Below, in pieces: positions 27,032-37,684 of a stretch of 64,000 nt of DNA. Below the pieces are notes generated by a model that did not search any database, was not told where the DNA came from, and was given only the letters and a program-made list of their open reading frames with translations. The translations under genes were made by a program, and so were the position numbers. Within the stretch, counting starts at the first letter, position 1. Every line of letters starts with the position of its first letter. This DNA is from Pseudomonas sp. GV071 (lineage in GTDB: Bacteria; Pseudomonadota; Gammaproteobacteria; Pseudomonadales; Pseudomonadaceae): positions 232,910 through 296,909 of the forward strand of contig NZ_QAOJ01000008.1 in assembly GCF_003050835.1 (NCBI RefSeq), given 5' to 3'.

Positions 27032-28804
27032 ATGGCTAACATTAATACGCTTTCCTTCGATGCCATCATTATTGGTGGTGGCGGTGCCGGGATGCGCGCC
27101 GCACTGCAGCTGGCCCAGGGCGGCCACAAGACTGCAGTAGTGACCAAGGTGTTTCCGACCCGCTCGCACACTGTGTCGGCACAAGGCGGTATCACCTGCG
27201 CTATCGCCTCGGCAGACCCGAACGATGATTGGCGCTGGCACATGTACGACACCGTCAAGGGCTCCGACTACATCGGTGACCAGGACGCGATCGAATACAT
27301 GTGTTCCGTAGGCCCGGAAGCCGTGTTCGAACTCGAGCACATGGGGCTGCCGTTCTCCCGTACCGAACAAGGCCGCATCTATCAGCGTCCGTTCGGTGGC
27401 CAGTCGAAAGACTTCGGCAAAGGTGGCCAGGCTGCTCGTACTTGCGCCGCAGCTGACCGTACCGGTCACGCCCTGCTGCACACCCTGTACCAGGCCAACC
27501 TGAAAGCCGGCACCGTATTCCTCAACGAATACTACGGCGTCGATCTGGTGAAGAATGAAGAGGGTGCCTTTGTCGGCATGATCGTCATCTGCATCGAAAC
27601 TGGCGAAACCTCCTATGTACGCGCCAACGCCACTGTATTGGCAACTGGCGGTGCAGGCCGTATCTACTCGTCCACCACCAATGCCCTGATCAACACCGGT
27701 GACGGCGTTGGTATGGCCCTGCGTGCTGGCGTGCCGGTGCAAGACATCGAAATGTGGCAGTTCCACCCGACCGGTATCGCCGGCGCCGGCGTACTGGTTA
27801 CTGAAGGCTGCCGCGGTGAAGGCGGTTATCTGATCAACAAGCACGGCGAGCGTTTCATGGAGCGTTACGCTCCGAACGCCAAAGACTTGGCTGGTCGTGA
27901 CGTTGTTGCCCGTTCGATGGTTAAAGAAATCATCGCCGGTAACGGCTGTGGCCCGGATGGCGACCACGTAATGCTGAAGCTCGATCACCTCGGTGAAGAA
28001 GTTCTGCACAGCCGTCTGCCAGGGATCATGGAACTGTCCAAGACCTTCGCCCACGTTGACCCGGCTGTAGCGCCGATCCCGGTTGTACCGACCTGCCACT
28101 ACATGATGGGCGGCGTTGCCACCAACATTCATGGCCAGGCGATCACCCAGGACGCTGACGGCGTTGACCAGATCATTCCAGGTCTGTTCGCGGTAGGTGA
28201 AGTGGCGTGCGTATCGGTTCACGGTGCCAACCGTCTGGGCGGCAACTCGCTGCTCGACCTGGTGGTGTTCGGTCGTGCTGCCGGTCTGTTCCTGGAACAA
28301 ACTCTGAAAGAAGGCGTCGACTACTCACGCGCTCGCCAGTCCGACATCGACGCTGCCATGGCGCGTCTCGACGGTCTGAACTCGCGCACTGACGGTGAAG
28401 ACGTCGCTACCCTGCGTAAAGAACTGCAAAGCTGCATGCAGAACTACTTCGGTGTATTCCGTACCGGCGAATACATGCAGAAGGGCATTGCCCAGCTGGC
28501 TGATCTGCGCGTGCGCATTGCCAACGTGAAAATCAACGATAAGAGCCAGGCGTTCAACACCGCTCGTATCGAAGCGTTGGAACTGCAAAACCTGCTTGAA
28601 GTGGCTGAAGCAACGGCGATTGCCGCTGAGGTTCGTAAAGAATCGCGCGGTGCTCACGCTCGTGAAGACTACGAAGATCGGGATGACGAAAACTGGCTCT
28701 GCCACTCCCTGTATTTCCCAGGTGAGAAGCGTGTTGCCAAGCGTGCCGTCAACTTCGCGCCGAAGACTGTACCGGCGTTCGAACCCAAGATCCGTACTTA
28801 CTAA
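27032..28804 (+). CDS. sdhA: Succinate dehydrogenase flavoprotein subunit
   Basis: 590-residue catalytic subunit oxidising succinate to fumarate with covalent FAD. GGGGAGMRAAL binds FAD; SHTVSAQGG has the flavin-linked histidine (His46); QFHPTGI, GGYLINKHGERFMERY and PTCHYMMGG are substrate-site segments; HGANRLGGNSLLDLVVFGR closes the FAD domain. Length is normal. sdhB follows 11 bp later. Confidence 0.98.
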   Translation: MANINTLSFDAIIIGGGGAGMRAALQLAQGGHKTAVVTKVFPTRSHTVSAQGGITCAIASADPNDDWRWHMYDTVKGSDYIGDQDAIEYMCSVGPEAVFELEHMGLPFSRTEQGRIYQRPFGGQSKDFGKGGQAARTCAAADRTGHALLHTLYQANLKAGTVFLNEYYGVDLVKNEEGAFVGMIVICIETGETSYVRANATVLATGGAGRIYSSTTNALINTGDGVGMALRAGVPVQDIEMWQFHPTGIAGAGVLVTEGCRGEGGYLINKHGERFMERYAPNAKDLAGRDVVARSMVKEIIAGNGCGPDGDHVMLKLDHLGEEVLHSRLPGIMELSKTFAHVDPAVAPIPVVPTCHYMMGGVATNIHGQAITQDADGVDQIIPGLFAVGEVACVSVHGANRLGGNSLLDLVVFGRAAGLFLEQTLKEGVDYSRARQSDIDAAMARLDGLNSRTDGEDVATLRKELQSCMQNYFGVFRTGEYMQKGIAQLADLRVRIANVKINDKSQAFNTARIEALELQNLLEVAEATAIAAEVRKESRGAHAREDYEDRDDENWLCHSLYFPGEKRVAKRAVNFAPKTVPAFEPKIRTY

Positions 28805-28815
28805 GGGTGGCTGCA

Positions 28816-29535
28816 ATGTCTAACGCCAAACTGCTGCAAGTAAGCGTATACCGCTACAACCCGGACCAGGATGCTGCTCCGTTCATGCAGGACTTCCAGA
28901 TCGATACTGATGGCAAAGACATCATGATCCTGGACGTGCTGGCACTGATCAAAGAACAGGACGAAGGCTTCTCCTACCGTCGTTCCTGCCGCGAGGGCGT
29001 ATGTGGCTCCGACGGCATGAACATCAACGGCAAGAACGGCCTGGCCTGCATCACCCCGCTGTCGGCGGTGGTTAAAGGCAACAAGCTGGTCGTGCGTCCG
29101 CTGCCTGGTCTGCCGGTGATCCGTGACTTGGTCGTCGACATGAGCATCTTCTACAAGCAGTACGAAAAGGTGAAACCTTTCCTGCAGAACAATACTCCGG
29201 CGCCGGCTATCGAGCGTCTGCAGTCTCCGGAAGAGCGCGAAAAGCTCGACGGTCTGTACGAGTGCATTCTGTGTGCGTGCTGCTCGACGTCCTGCCCATC
29301 GTTCTGGTGGAACCCGGACAAGTTCCTCGGTCCAGCGGCACTGCTGCAAGCCTATCGTTTCCTGGCTGACAGCCGTGACACCCACACCGAAGAGCGTCTG
29401 GCTGCACTTGATGACCCGTTCAGCGTATTCCGCTGCCGCGGGATCATGAACTGCGTGAACGTTTGCCCTAAAGGTCTCAACCCGACCAAGGCAATCGGCC
29501 ACGTACGCAGCATGTTGTTGCAGAGCGGTATCTGA
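28816..29535 (+). CDS. sdhB: Succinate dehydrogenase iron-sulfur subunit
   Basis: 239-residue electron-transfer subunit. SCREGVCGSDGMNINGKNGLACI binds [2Fe-2S]; CILCACCSTSCPSFWW with CRGIMNCVNVCPKGLNP bind the [4Fe-4S] and [3Fe-4S] clusters. I start at ATG 28816 with AAGGGTGG upstream; a GTG three codons earlier is in frame. Confidence 0.97.
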   Translation: MSNAKLLQVSVYRYNPDQDAAPFMQDFQIDTDGKDIMILDVLALIKEQDEGFSYRRSCREGVCGSDGMNINGKNGLACITPLSAVVKGNKLVVRPLPGLPVIRDLVVDMSIFYKQYEKVKPFLQNNTPAPAIERLQSPEEREKLDGLYECILCACCSTSCPSFWWNPDKFLGPAALLQAYRFLADSRDTHTEERLAALDDPFSVFRCRGIMNCVNVCPKGLNPTKAIGHVRSMLLQSGI

Positions 29536-29772
29536 TTTAACGCTTTATCTGCTGTACCTGCGGCGCCGACTATTCGGCGCCGTAGTTTAAGAACGAGGCG
29601 TTACCCAAAAGGCGACGCCTCTCACTTTGAAAAATGACGACCAGCAGGGGCATCCGGGCTGGTACCCGGACTATCTGCGGGATCCGAAGTGGCTTTACCT
29701 AGTCGAGGTTAGGCGGGGTAATTTCATGCGGTTTCCACGCCGGTGGTGTCCCCTTACCGAGGGTGACCAAGC
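29536..29772 (+). promoter_or_regulatory. sdhB-sucA spacer with structured sucA leader
   Basis: 237 bp without a gene. A hairpin CGGCGCC / GGCGCCG lies at 29561-29582 (no U-run) and a second, GAGGCGT / ACGCCTC, at 29595-29621, followed by GC-rich complementary stretches around GGCTGGTACCCGG. A conserved structured element upstream of sucA (sucA-II motif) has been described in Pseudomonadales; position and folding potential fit, but I cannot test the match. Confidence 0.45.
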
Positions 29773-32607
29773 ATGCAAGAAAGCGTGATGCAGCGCATGT
29801 GGGACAGTGCCCACCTATCCGGTGGTAACGCTGCCTACGTGGAAGAGCTCTACGAGCTCTACCTGCACGATCCCAACGCTGTGCCAGAAGAGTGGCGCAC
29901 CTACTTCCAGAAGCTGCCGGCCGATGGCAACGTCACCAATGACGTTTCCCACTCGACGGTACGCGATCATTTCGTGCTGCTGGCCAAGAACCAGCGTCGC
30001 GCTCAACCGGTGTCTGCCGGCAGCGTGAGCAGTGAGCACGAGAAGAAGCAGGTCGAAGTCTTGCGACTGATTCAGGCGTATCGGATGCGTGGCCATCAGG
30101 CCTCTCAACTCGATCCGCTCGGTCTGTGGCAGCGCCCGGCACCAGCTGATCTGGCGATCAATCATTACGGCCTGACAGACGCCGATCTCGACACCACCTT
30201 CCGTACCGGTGAGCTTTACATCGGCAAGGAGGAGGCGACCTTACGCGAGATTTACGTGGCCTTGCAGCAGACATATTGCCGCACCATTGGCGCCGAGTTC
30301 ACCCACATCGTCGATTCCGAGCAACGCAAGTGGTTCCAGCAGCGTCTGGAAAGCGTGCGCGGTCGTCCGACGGTTTCCCCTGAGGTGCAGAGCCATCTGC
30401 TCGAGCGTCTCACTGCCGCTGAAGGCCTGGAAAAATACCTCGGTACCAAGTACCCGGGCACCAAGCGTTTTGGTCTGGAAGGTGGCGAAAGCCTGATCCC
30501 GTTGCTCGATGAGCTGATCCAGCGTTCCGGTTCCTATGGCACCAAGGAAATCGTCATCGGCATGGCCCACCGTGGCCGTCTCAACGTGCTGGTCAACACC
30601 TTCGGCAAGAACCCGCGCGACCTGTTCGACGAGTTCGAAGGCAAGAAGAAGTTGGTCGAGCTGGGCTCCGGTGACGTTAAGTATCACCAGGGTTTCTCCT
30701 CCAACGTAATGACCGCCGGTGGCGAAGTGCACCTTGCGATGGCGTTCAACCCGTCCCACCTGGAGATCGTTTCGCCAGTGGTCGAGGGTTCGGTACGCGC
30801 TCGCCAAGACCGTCGCAACGACACCGCCGGTGACAAGGTGCTGCCGGTTTCCCTGCACGGTGACGCGGCATTCGCCGGTCAGGGTGTGGTCATGGAAACC
30901 TTCCAGATGTCGCAGACCCGCGGCTTCAAGACTGGCGGCACCGTGCACATCGTGATCAACAACCAGGTTGGCTTCACCATCAGTAACCCGGAAGACTCGC
31001 GTTCCACCGAATACTGCACCGACGTCGCCAAGATGATTCAGGCGCCGATTCTGCACGTCAACGGTGATGACCCGGAAGCCGTGTTGTTCGTCACCCAGCT
31101 GGCCATCGACTACCGCATGCAGTTCAAGCGTGACGTGGTGATCGACCTGGTTTGCTACCGTCGTCGCGGCCACAACGAGGCCGACGAGCCAAACGGCACC
31201 CAGCCGCTGATGTACCAGCAGATCGCCAAACAGCGCACTACCCGTGAGCTGTACGCCGACGTGTTGACCCAGTCCAACAGCCTTGACGCCGAAAGCGTGC
31301 AACACAAGGTCGACGACTACCGCAACGCGCTGGACAACGGTCTGCACGTAGTAAAAAGCCTGGTCAAAGAGCCTAACAAAGAGCTGTTCGTGGACTGGCG
31401 CCCGTACCTGGGTCACACCTGGACGGCTCGTCACGATACCCGCGTACCGCTGAAAACCCTGCAGGAACTGGCCGCCAAGCTGCTGGAAATCCCCGATGGT
31501 TTTGTGGTTCAGCGTCAGGTTTCTAAGATTCTAGAAGACCGTCAGAAAATGGCCGCTGGCGGCCTGCCGATCAACTGGGGCTTCGCCGAAACCATGGCGT
31601 ACGGCACCTTGCTGTTCGACAAACACCCGATCCGCCTGACCGGTCAGGACGTCGGCCGTGGCACCTTCTCGCACCGTCACGCGGTGCTGCACAACCAGAA
31701 GGACGCGGGCACTTACATTCCGCTGCAACACCTGTACGACGGTCAGCCGAAGTTCGACCTGTACGACTCGCTGTTGTCGGAAGAAGCGGTACTGGCTTTC
31801 GAATACGGTTACTCGACCACCAAGCCGGATGCGCTGGTGATCTGGGAAGCCCAGTTCGGCGACTTCGCCAACGGTGCACAAGTGGTTATCGACCAGTTCA
31901 TCACCAGCGGTGAGCACAAGTGGGGCCGTTTGTGCGGTCTGACCATGCTGCTGCCGCACGGTTATGAAGGGCAGGGGCCTGAGCACTCCTCGGCGCGTCT
32001 GGAGCGTTACCTGCAGCTGTGCGCTGAGCACAACATTCAGGTGTGCGTACCGACTACCCCGGCGCAGGTCTACCACATGCTGCGTCGCCAGGTGATCCGT
32101 CCGCTGCGTAAGCCATTGGTCGCATTGACGCCGAAGTCGCTGCTGCGCCACAAATTGGCCATCTCGACCTTGGAAGACCTGGCCGAAGGCTCGTTCCAGA
32201 CAGTGCTTCCAGAGATCGATAGCCTCGATCCGAAGAAAGTGAAACGGTTGGTGCTGTGCAGCGGCAAGGTCTACTACGACTTGCTGGAAAAACGCCGCGC
32301 CGAAGGCCGCGAAGATATCGCCATCGTGCGTATCGAGCAGCTGTATCCGTTCCCTGAAGAAGACCTCGCCGAAGTGCTTGCTCCGTACAAGAACCTCGAG
32401 CACGTGGTCTGGTGTCAGGAAGAACCGATGAACCAAGGCGCCTGGTATTGCAGCCAGCACCACATGCGTCGTGTCACCACCGCGCACAAGAAAGGCCTGT
32501 TCCTCGAGTACGCCGGCCGTGAAGGCTCTGCTGCTCCGGCCTGTGGTTACGCATCGATGCACGCCGAACAGCAGGAAAAACTGCTGCAGGACGCCTTTAC
32601 TGTTTAA
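29773..32607 (+). CDS. sucA: 2-oxoglutarate dehydrogenase E1 component
   Basis: 944-residue thiamine-diphosphate enzyme that decarboxylates 2-oxoglutarate and succinylates lipoyl-SucB. MWDSAHLSGGNAAYVEELYE at the N-terminus binds E2; GMAHRGRLNVLVNTFGK, NPSHLEIVSPVVEGSVRARQD, VHIVINNQVGFTIS and DLVCYRRRGHNEADEP form the ThDP site; GRGTFSHRHAVLHNQ and HGYEGQGPEHSSARLERYLQLC belong to the transketolase-like C-terminal half. Full length. Confidence 0.98.
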   Translation: MQESVMQRMWDSAHLSGGNAAYVEELYELYLHDPNAVPEEWRTYFQKLPADGNVTNDVSHSTVRDHFVLLAKNQRRAQPVSAGSVSSEHEKKQVEVLRLIQAYRMRGHQASQLDPLGLWQRPAPADLAINHYGLTDADLDTTFRTGELYIGKEEATLREIYVALQQTYCRTIGAEFTHIVDSEQRKWFQQRLESVRGRPTVSPEVQSHLLERLTAAEGLEKYLGTKYPGTKRFGLEGGESLIPLLDELIQRSGSYGTKEIVIGMAHRGRLNVLVNTFGKNPRDLFDEFEGKKKLVELGSGDVKYHQGFSSNVMTAGGEVHLAMAFNPSHLEIVSPVVEGSVRARQDRRNDTAGDKVLPVSLHGDAAFAGQGVVMETFQMSQTRGFKTGGTVHIVINNQVGFTISNPEDSRSTEYCTDVAKMIQAPILHVNGDDPEAVLFVTQLAIDYRMQFKRDVVIDLVCYRRRGHNEADEPNGTQPLMYQQIAKQRTTRELYADVLTQSNSLDAESVQHKVDDYRNALDNGLHVVKSLVKEPNKELFVDWRPYLGHTWTARHDTRVPLKTLQELAAKLLEIPDGFVVQRQVSKILEDRQKMAAGGLPINWGFAETMAYGTLLFDKHPIRLTGQDVGRGTFSHRHAVLHNQKDAGTYIPLQHLYDGQPKFDLYDSLLSEEAVLAFEYGYSTTKPDALVIWEAQFGDFANGAQVVIDQFITSGEHKWGRLCGLTMLLPHGYEGQGPEHSSARLERYLQLCAEHNIQVCVPTTPAQVYHMLRRQVIRPLRKPLVALTPKSLLRHKLAISTLEDLAEGSFQTVLPEIDSLDPKKVKRLVLCSGKVYYDLLEKRRAEGREDIAIVRIEQLYPFPEEDLAEVLAPYKNLEHVVWCQEEPMNQGAWYCSQHHMRRVTTAHKKGLFLEYAGREGSAAPACGYASMHAEQQEKLLQDAFTV

Positions 32608-32620
32608 CGCCTTCGTCCAA

Positions 32621-32651
32621 GAACGGGCGGCAGCGATCCTGCCGCCCGTTC
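32621..32651 (+). other. Intercistronic hairpin between sucA and sucB
   Basis: Perfect 13-bp stem GAACGGGCGGCAG / CTGCCGCCCGTTC with a 5-nt loop and no U-run. It is likely to stabilise or process the polycistronic mRNA, or partly attenuate it, so that E1 and E2 levels differ. Confidence 0.75.
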
Positions 32652-32684
32652 GCTGAAGAACCCGAATTTAAGGATACGTACACA

Positions 32685-33914
32685 ATGGCTATCGATATCA
32701 AAGCCCCGCAATTTCCGGAATCGGTTGCCGACGGCACCGTTGCTACCTGGCACAAGAAGCCGGGCGACGCCGTCAAGCGCGACGACCTGATCGTCGACAT
32801 CGAAACCGACAAAGTGGTCATGGAAGTATTGGCTGAAGCCGACGGCGTTCTGGCCGAAATCGTCAAAAACGAAGGCGACACCGTACTCAGCGGCGAGCTG
32901 CTGGGTAAGCTGGGTGACGCTGGCGCCGCTGCTGCTCCAGCCGCTGCCGCTGCACCTGCTGCCACCGCTGCCGCCGCTCCGGCTGCTGCACCTGCCGCTG
33001 GCAAAGAAGAGTTGATCCTCGCTCCAGCTGCACGCAAGCTGGCTGAAGAGAACGGCATCGACGTCAACACCATTGCCGCCAGCGGCAAAGGTGGTCGTGT
33101 GACCAAAGAAGACGTGGTTGCTGCCATCGAAGCGAAGAAAAACGCTCCGGCCGCACCTGCCAAAGCCGCTGCTGCTCCGGCTGCCGCTGCTCCGGTATTC
33201 GCCGCTGGCGACCGCGTGGAAAAACGCGTTCCGATGACCCGCCTGCGCGCCAAGGTTGCCGAGCGTCTGGTTGAAGCTCAATCGACCATGGCCATGCTGA
33301 CCACCTTCAACGAAGTCGACATGACTGAAGTGATGGCCCTGCGCAGCAAGTACAAAGACCTGTTTGAGAAGACCCACAACGGCGTACGTCTGGGCTTCAT
33401 GTCGTTCTTCGTCAAGGCCTCGGTTGAAGCGCTGAAACGCTTCCCGGCGGTCAACGCCTCGATCGATGGCACCGACATCGTCTACCACGGCTACCAGGAC
33501 ATCGGCGTTGCCGTATCCAGCGACCGTGGCCTGGTGGTTCCGGTTCTGCGTAACGCCGAGCTGATGAACCTGGCTGAAGTTGAAGGCGGCATCGCCACCT
33601 TCGGCAAGAAGGCCAAAGAGGGCAAACTGTCGATCGATGAAATGACCGGTGGCACCTTCACCATTACTAACGGTGGTACTTTCGGTTCGATGATGTCGAC
33701 CCCGATCGTCAACCCGCCGCAAGCTGCCATCCTTGGCATGCACAACATCATTCAGCGCCCGATGGCGATCAATGGTCAGGTTGTCATCCGTCCGATGATG
33801 TACTTGGCGCTGTCTTACGACCACCGTCTGATCGATGGCAAGGAGGCCGTGAGCTTCTTGGTAACGATCAAGAACCTGCTGGAAGATCCGGCGCGTCTGC
33901 TGCTGGATATCTGA
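32685..33914 (+). CDS. sucB: Dihydrolipoyl succinyltransferase (2-oxoglutarate dehydrogenase E2)
   Basis: 409-residue E2 core. One lipoyl domain (1-78) with lipoyl-lysine Lys43 in ETDKVVME; an Ala/Pro-rich flexible linker (about 83-107); the E3/E1-binding domain (LAPAARKLAEENGIDVNTI...GRVTKEDV, about 111-145); a second Ala/Pro linker; and the catalytic domain with ALSYDHRLIDGKEAV carrying the active histidine. Ribosome site TAAGGA upstream. Confidence 0.98.
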   Translation: MAIDIKAPQFPESVADGTVATWHKKPGDAVKRDDLIVDIETDKVVMEVLAEADGVLAEIVKNEGDTVLSGELLGKLGDAGAAAAPAAAAAPAATAAAAPAAAPAAGKEELILAPAARKLAEENGIDVNTIAASGKGGRVTKEDVVAAIEAKKNAPAAPAKAAAAPAAAAPVFAAGDRVEKRVPMTRLRAKVAERLVEAQSTMAMLTTFNEVDMTEVMALRSKYKDLFEKTHNGVRLGFMSFFVKASVEALKRFPAVNASIDGTDIVYHGYQDIGVAVSSDRGLVVPVLRNAELMNLAEVEGGIATFGKKAKEGKLSIDEMTGGTFTITNGGTFGSMMSTPIVNPPQAAILGMHNIIQRPMAINGQVVIRPMMYLALSYDHRLIDGKEAVSFLVTIKNLLEDPARLLLDI

Positions 33915-33929
33915 TCCGTTCTCTGATCA

Positions 33930-33954
33930 CGGCGGCCCCCACAAGGGGTTGCCG
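33930..33954 (+). other. Intercistronic hairpin between sucB and lpdG
   Basis: CGGCGGCCCC / GGGGTTGCCG pairs with two G-U pairs around CACAA; no U-run. Comparable in position to the sucA-sucB hairpin. Confidence 0.6.
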
Positions 33955-33979
33955 GGTTTCATCCGAAAAGGAATGAGTT

Positions 33980-35416
33980 ATGACGCAAAAATTTGACGTG
34001 GTAGTTATCGGTGCTGGCCCAGGGGGCTACGTAGCCGCTATCAAGGCTGCTCAACTGGGTTTGAAAACTGCCTGTGTCGAGAAGTATCAGGGTAAGGAGG
34101 GCAAAACTGCCCTGGGTGGTACCTGCCTGAACGTCGGTTGCATTCCGTCCAAGGCGCTGCTGGACAGCTCCTACAAGTATCACGAAGCCCACGAAGGCTT
34201 CGCTATCCATGGTATTTCCGCGCCGAAGGTCACCATCGACGTCGCGGCCATGGTTGCTCGCAAAGACGGCATCGTTAAGAACCTGACTGGCGGCGTTGCC
34301 ACCCTGTTCAAGGCCAACGGTGTGACCCTGCTGGAAGGCCACGGCAAGCTGCTGGCCAACAAGCAGGTTGAAGTGACCGGTCTGGACGGCAAAGCCGTTG
34401 TCTATGAAGCCGAAAACGTGATTCTGGCCTCCGGCTCGCGCCCTGTGGACATTCCACCGGCCCCGGTTGACCAGGACGTAATCGTCGACTCCACCGGCGC
34501 TCTGGACTTCCAAGCCGTACCGAAAACCCTCGGCGTTATCGGCGCTGGCGTAATCGGTCTGGAACTGGGTTCGGTCTGGGCTCGCCTGGGTTCGGAAGTG
34601 ACTGTGCTCGAAGCCCTGGACAAGTTCCTCCCGGCTGCTGACGACGCTGTTGCCAAAGAAGCCCTGAAGATCCTCACCAAGCAAGGCCTGAAGATCAAAC
34701 TGGGCGCTCGCGTGACCGGTTCCGACGTGAAGAAGAAGCAAGTCACCGTCACCTACACTGACGCCGATGGCGAGCAGAAGCAGGTGTTCGACAAGCTGAT
34801 CGTGGCTGTCGGCCGTCGCCCGGTAACCACCGAGCTGCTGGCCTCCGATAGCGGCGTGACCCTCGACGAGCGCGGCTTCATCTTCGTTGACGACCATTGC
34901 ACCACCAGCGTTCCGGGCGTTTACGCCATCGGTGACGTGGTACGTGGCGCCATGCTCGCGCACAAAGCTTCGGAAGAGGGCGTGATGGTTGCCGAGCGTA
35001 TCGCCGGCCACAAAGCGCAAATGAACTACGACCTGATCCCATCGGTTATCTACACCCACCCGGAAATCGCATGGGTTGGTAAAACCGAGCAGGCGCTCAA
35101 GGCTGAAGGCGTTGCTGTCAACGTCGGCACCTTCCCGTTCGCCGCCAGTGGCCGTGCCATGGCAGCCAACGACACCGCCGGTTTCGTCAAGGTCATCGCC
35201 GATGCCAAGACTGACCGCGTACTGGGCGTCCACGTGATTGGCCCGGCTGCGGCCGAGCTGGTGCAACAAGGTGCAATCGGTATGGAATTCGGCACCAGTG
35301 CCGAAGACCTGGGCATGATGGTGTTCTCGCACCCAACCATGTCCGAAGCGCTGCACGAAGCGGCCTTGGCAGTGAATGGCGGCGCCATCCACATCGCCAA
35401 CCGCAAGAAGCGCTAA
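33980..35416 (+). CDS. lpdG: Dihydrolipoyl dehydrogenase (E3)
   Basis: 478-residue FAD flavoprotein that reoxidises dihydrolipoamide for the 2-oxoglutarate dehydrogenase and probably other complexes. GAGPGGYVAAI binds FAD; the redox disulfide is C49-LNVG-C54 in GGTCLNVGCIPSKALL; GVIGAGVIGLELGSVW binds NAD; SHPTMSEALHEAAL has the active His-Glu pair. GAATGAG region upstream provides the ribosome site. Confidence 0.97.
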   Translation: MTQKFDVVVIGAGPGGYVAAIKAAQLGLKTACVEKYQGKEGKTALGGTCLNVGCIPSKALLDSSYKYHEAHEGFAIHGISAPKVTIDVAAMVARKDGIVKNLTGGVATLFKANGVTLLEGHGKLLANKQVEVTGLDGKAVVYEAENVILASGSRPVDIPPAPVDQDVIVDSTGALDFQAVPKTLGVIGAGVIGLELGSVWARLGSEVTVLEALDKFLPAADDAVAKEALKILTKQGLKIKLGARVTGSDVKKKQVTVTYTDADGEQKQVFDKLIVAVGRRPVTTELLASDSGVTLDERGFIFVDDHCTTSVPGVYAIGDVVRGAMLAHKASEEGVMVAERIAGHKAQMNYDLIPSVIYTHPEIAWVGKTEQALKAEGVAVNVGTFPFAASGRAMAANDTAGFVKVIADAKTDRVLGVHVIGPAAAELVQQGAIGMEFGTSAEDLGMMVFSHPTMSEALHEAALAVNGGAIHIANRKKR

Positions 35417-35581
35417 CAAGCGACAACAAGAACCACGCCGGGCGGCCCGTTCGTGCCTCTTCCTTGTGAAGATGTACTGCGGAATGCCCAGGCGGATCGT
35501 TTCTCGAAAACGGTCACAGGTGGCGCGGCAATTATCACGCAGCGTCGAATGCGCAATACCTAACGAAGACGGTAGACAAGC
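35417..35581 (+). promoter_or_regulatory. lpdG-sucC spacer, candidate structured sucC leader
   Basis: 165 bp with no gene. It contains short complementary pieces (CGGGCGGCCCG; CTCTTCC/GGAAGAG-like; TCGTTTCTCGAAAACG). A conserved sucC leader motif is described in pseudomonads and may lie here; I cannot confirm the fold. Directly before sucC is AACGAAGACGGTAGACAAGC, with no strong ribosome site. Confidence 0.4.
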
Positions 35582-36747
35582 ATGAATCTTCACGAGTATC
35601 AGGGTAAGCAACTGTTTGCTGAGTACGGCCTGCCCGTATCCAAAGGCTTCGCAGTAAACACCCCGGAAGCGGCCGCTGAGGCCTGCGACAAAATCGGTGG
35701 TACTGAGTGGGTTGTTAAAGCCCAGGTCCACGCAGGTGGTCGCGGTAAAGCCGGTGGTGTGAAACTGGTCAAGAGCAAGGAAGAGGCCAAGGCCTTCGCC
35801 GCTCAGTGGCTGGGCAAGCGTCTGGTGACCTACCAGACCGACGCCAATGGCCAGCCGGTCAACCAGATTCTGGTTGAGTCCTGCACCGATATCGCCAAAG
35901 AGCTGTATCTGGGCGCAGTCGTTGACCGCTCCAGCCGTCGCATCGTGTTCATGGCCTCCACCGAAGGCGGCGTGGACATCGAGAAGATCGCTCACGACAC
36001 CCCTGAGAAGATCCTCAAAGCCACCATCGATCCATTGGTAGGCGCTCAGCCGTACCAAGGTCGTGACCTGGCCTTCCAACTGGGCCTGCAAGGCGACCAG
36101 ATCAAGCAGTTCACCCACATCTTCGTTGGCCTGGCCAAACTGTTCCAGGACTACGACCTGGCACTGCTGGAAGTGAACCCGCTGGTAATCAAGGCTGACG
36201 GCAACCTGCACTGCCTCGACGCCAAGATCAACATCGACGCCAACGCCATGTACCGCCAGCCAAAACTGCGCGCTATGCATGACCCGTCGCAAGATGACCC
36301 ACGTGAAGCCCACGCTGCCAAGTTCGAACTGAACTACGTAGCCCTGGAAGGCAACATTGGCTGCATGGTCAACGGTGCTGGCCTGGCCATGGGTACCATG
36401 GACATCGTCAACCTGCACGGCGGCAAGCCAGCCAACTTCCTCGACGTAGGCGGCGGCGCAACCAAAGAGCGCGTTACCGAAGCGTTCAAAATCATTCTGT
36501 CCGATACCAACGTTGCAGCTGTTCTGGTGAACATCTTCGGCGGCATCGTTCGTTGCGACATGATTGCCGAAGGCATCATCGGCGCAGTGAAAGAAGTGGG
36601 CGTGAAGATCCCGGTGGTTGTGCGCCTTGAAGGCAACAACGCTGAACTGGGCGCCAAGGTACTGGCTGAAAGCGGCCTGAACATCATCGCGGCAACCAGC
36701 CTGACCGACGCTGCTCAGCAAGTCGTCAAAGCTGCGGAGGGCAAGTA

Positions 36748-36748
<1 letters not shown>
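35582..36748 (+). CDS. sucC: Succinyl-CoA synthetase beta subunit (ADP-forming)
   Basis: 388-residue ATP-grasp protein starting MNLHEYQGKQLFAEYGLPV. KAQVHAGGRGKAGGVKLV binds nucleotide; LLEVNPLVI and NGAGLAMGTMDIV are conserved; GGIVRCDMIAEGI is in the CoA-ligase-like C-terminal domain. Converts succinyl-CoA to succinate with nucleotide phosphorylation together with SucD. Its stop shares a base with the sucD start (TAATG). Confidence 0.98.
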
Positions 36749-37635
<887 letters not shown>

Positions 37636-37648
37636 GCGTTAACGGCAA

Positions 37649-37680
37649 TAAAAAGGCCACCTTCGGGTGGTCTTTTTTTT
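37649..37680 (+). terminator. Intrinsic terminator of the suc operon
   Basis: GGCCACC-TTCG-GGTGGTC stem followed by eight T residues. Confidence 0.95.
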
Positions 37681-37684
37681 GCCT

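Noticed and set aside
33959..36721. Minus-strand open frame of 920 codons opposite lpdG/sucC
   Set aside because: Same effect; the sense genes are intact known enzymes and the antisense product has no recognisable features.
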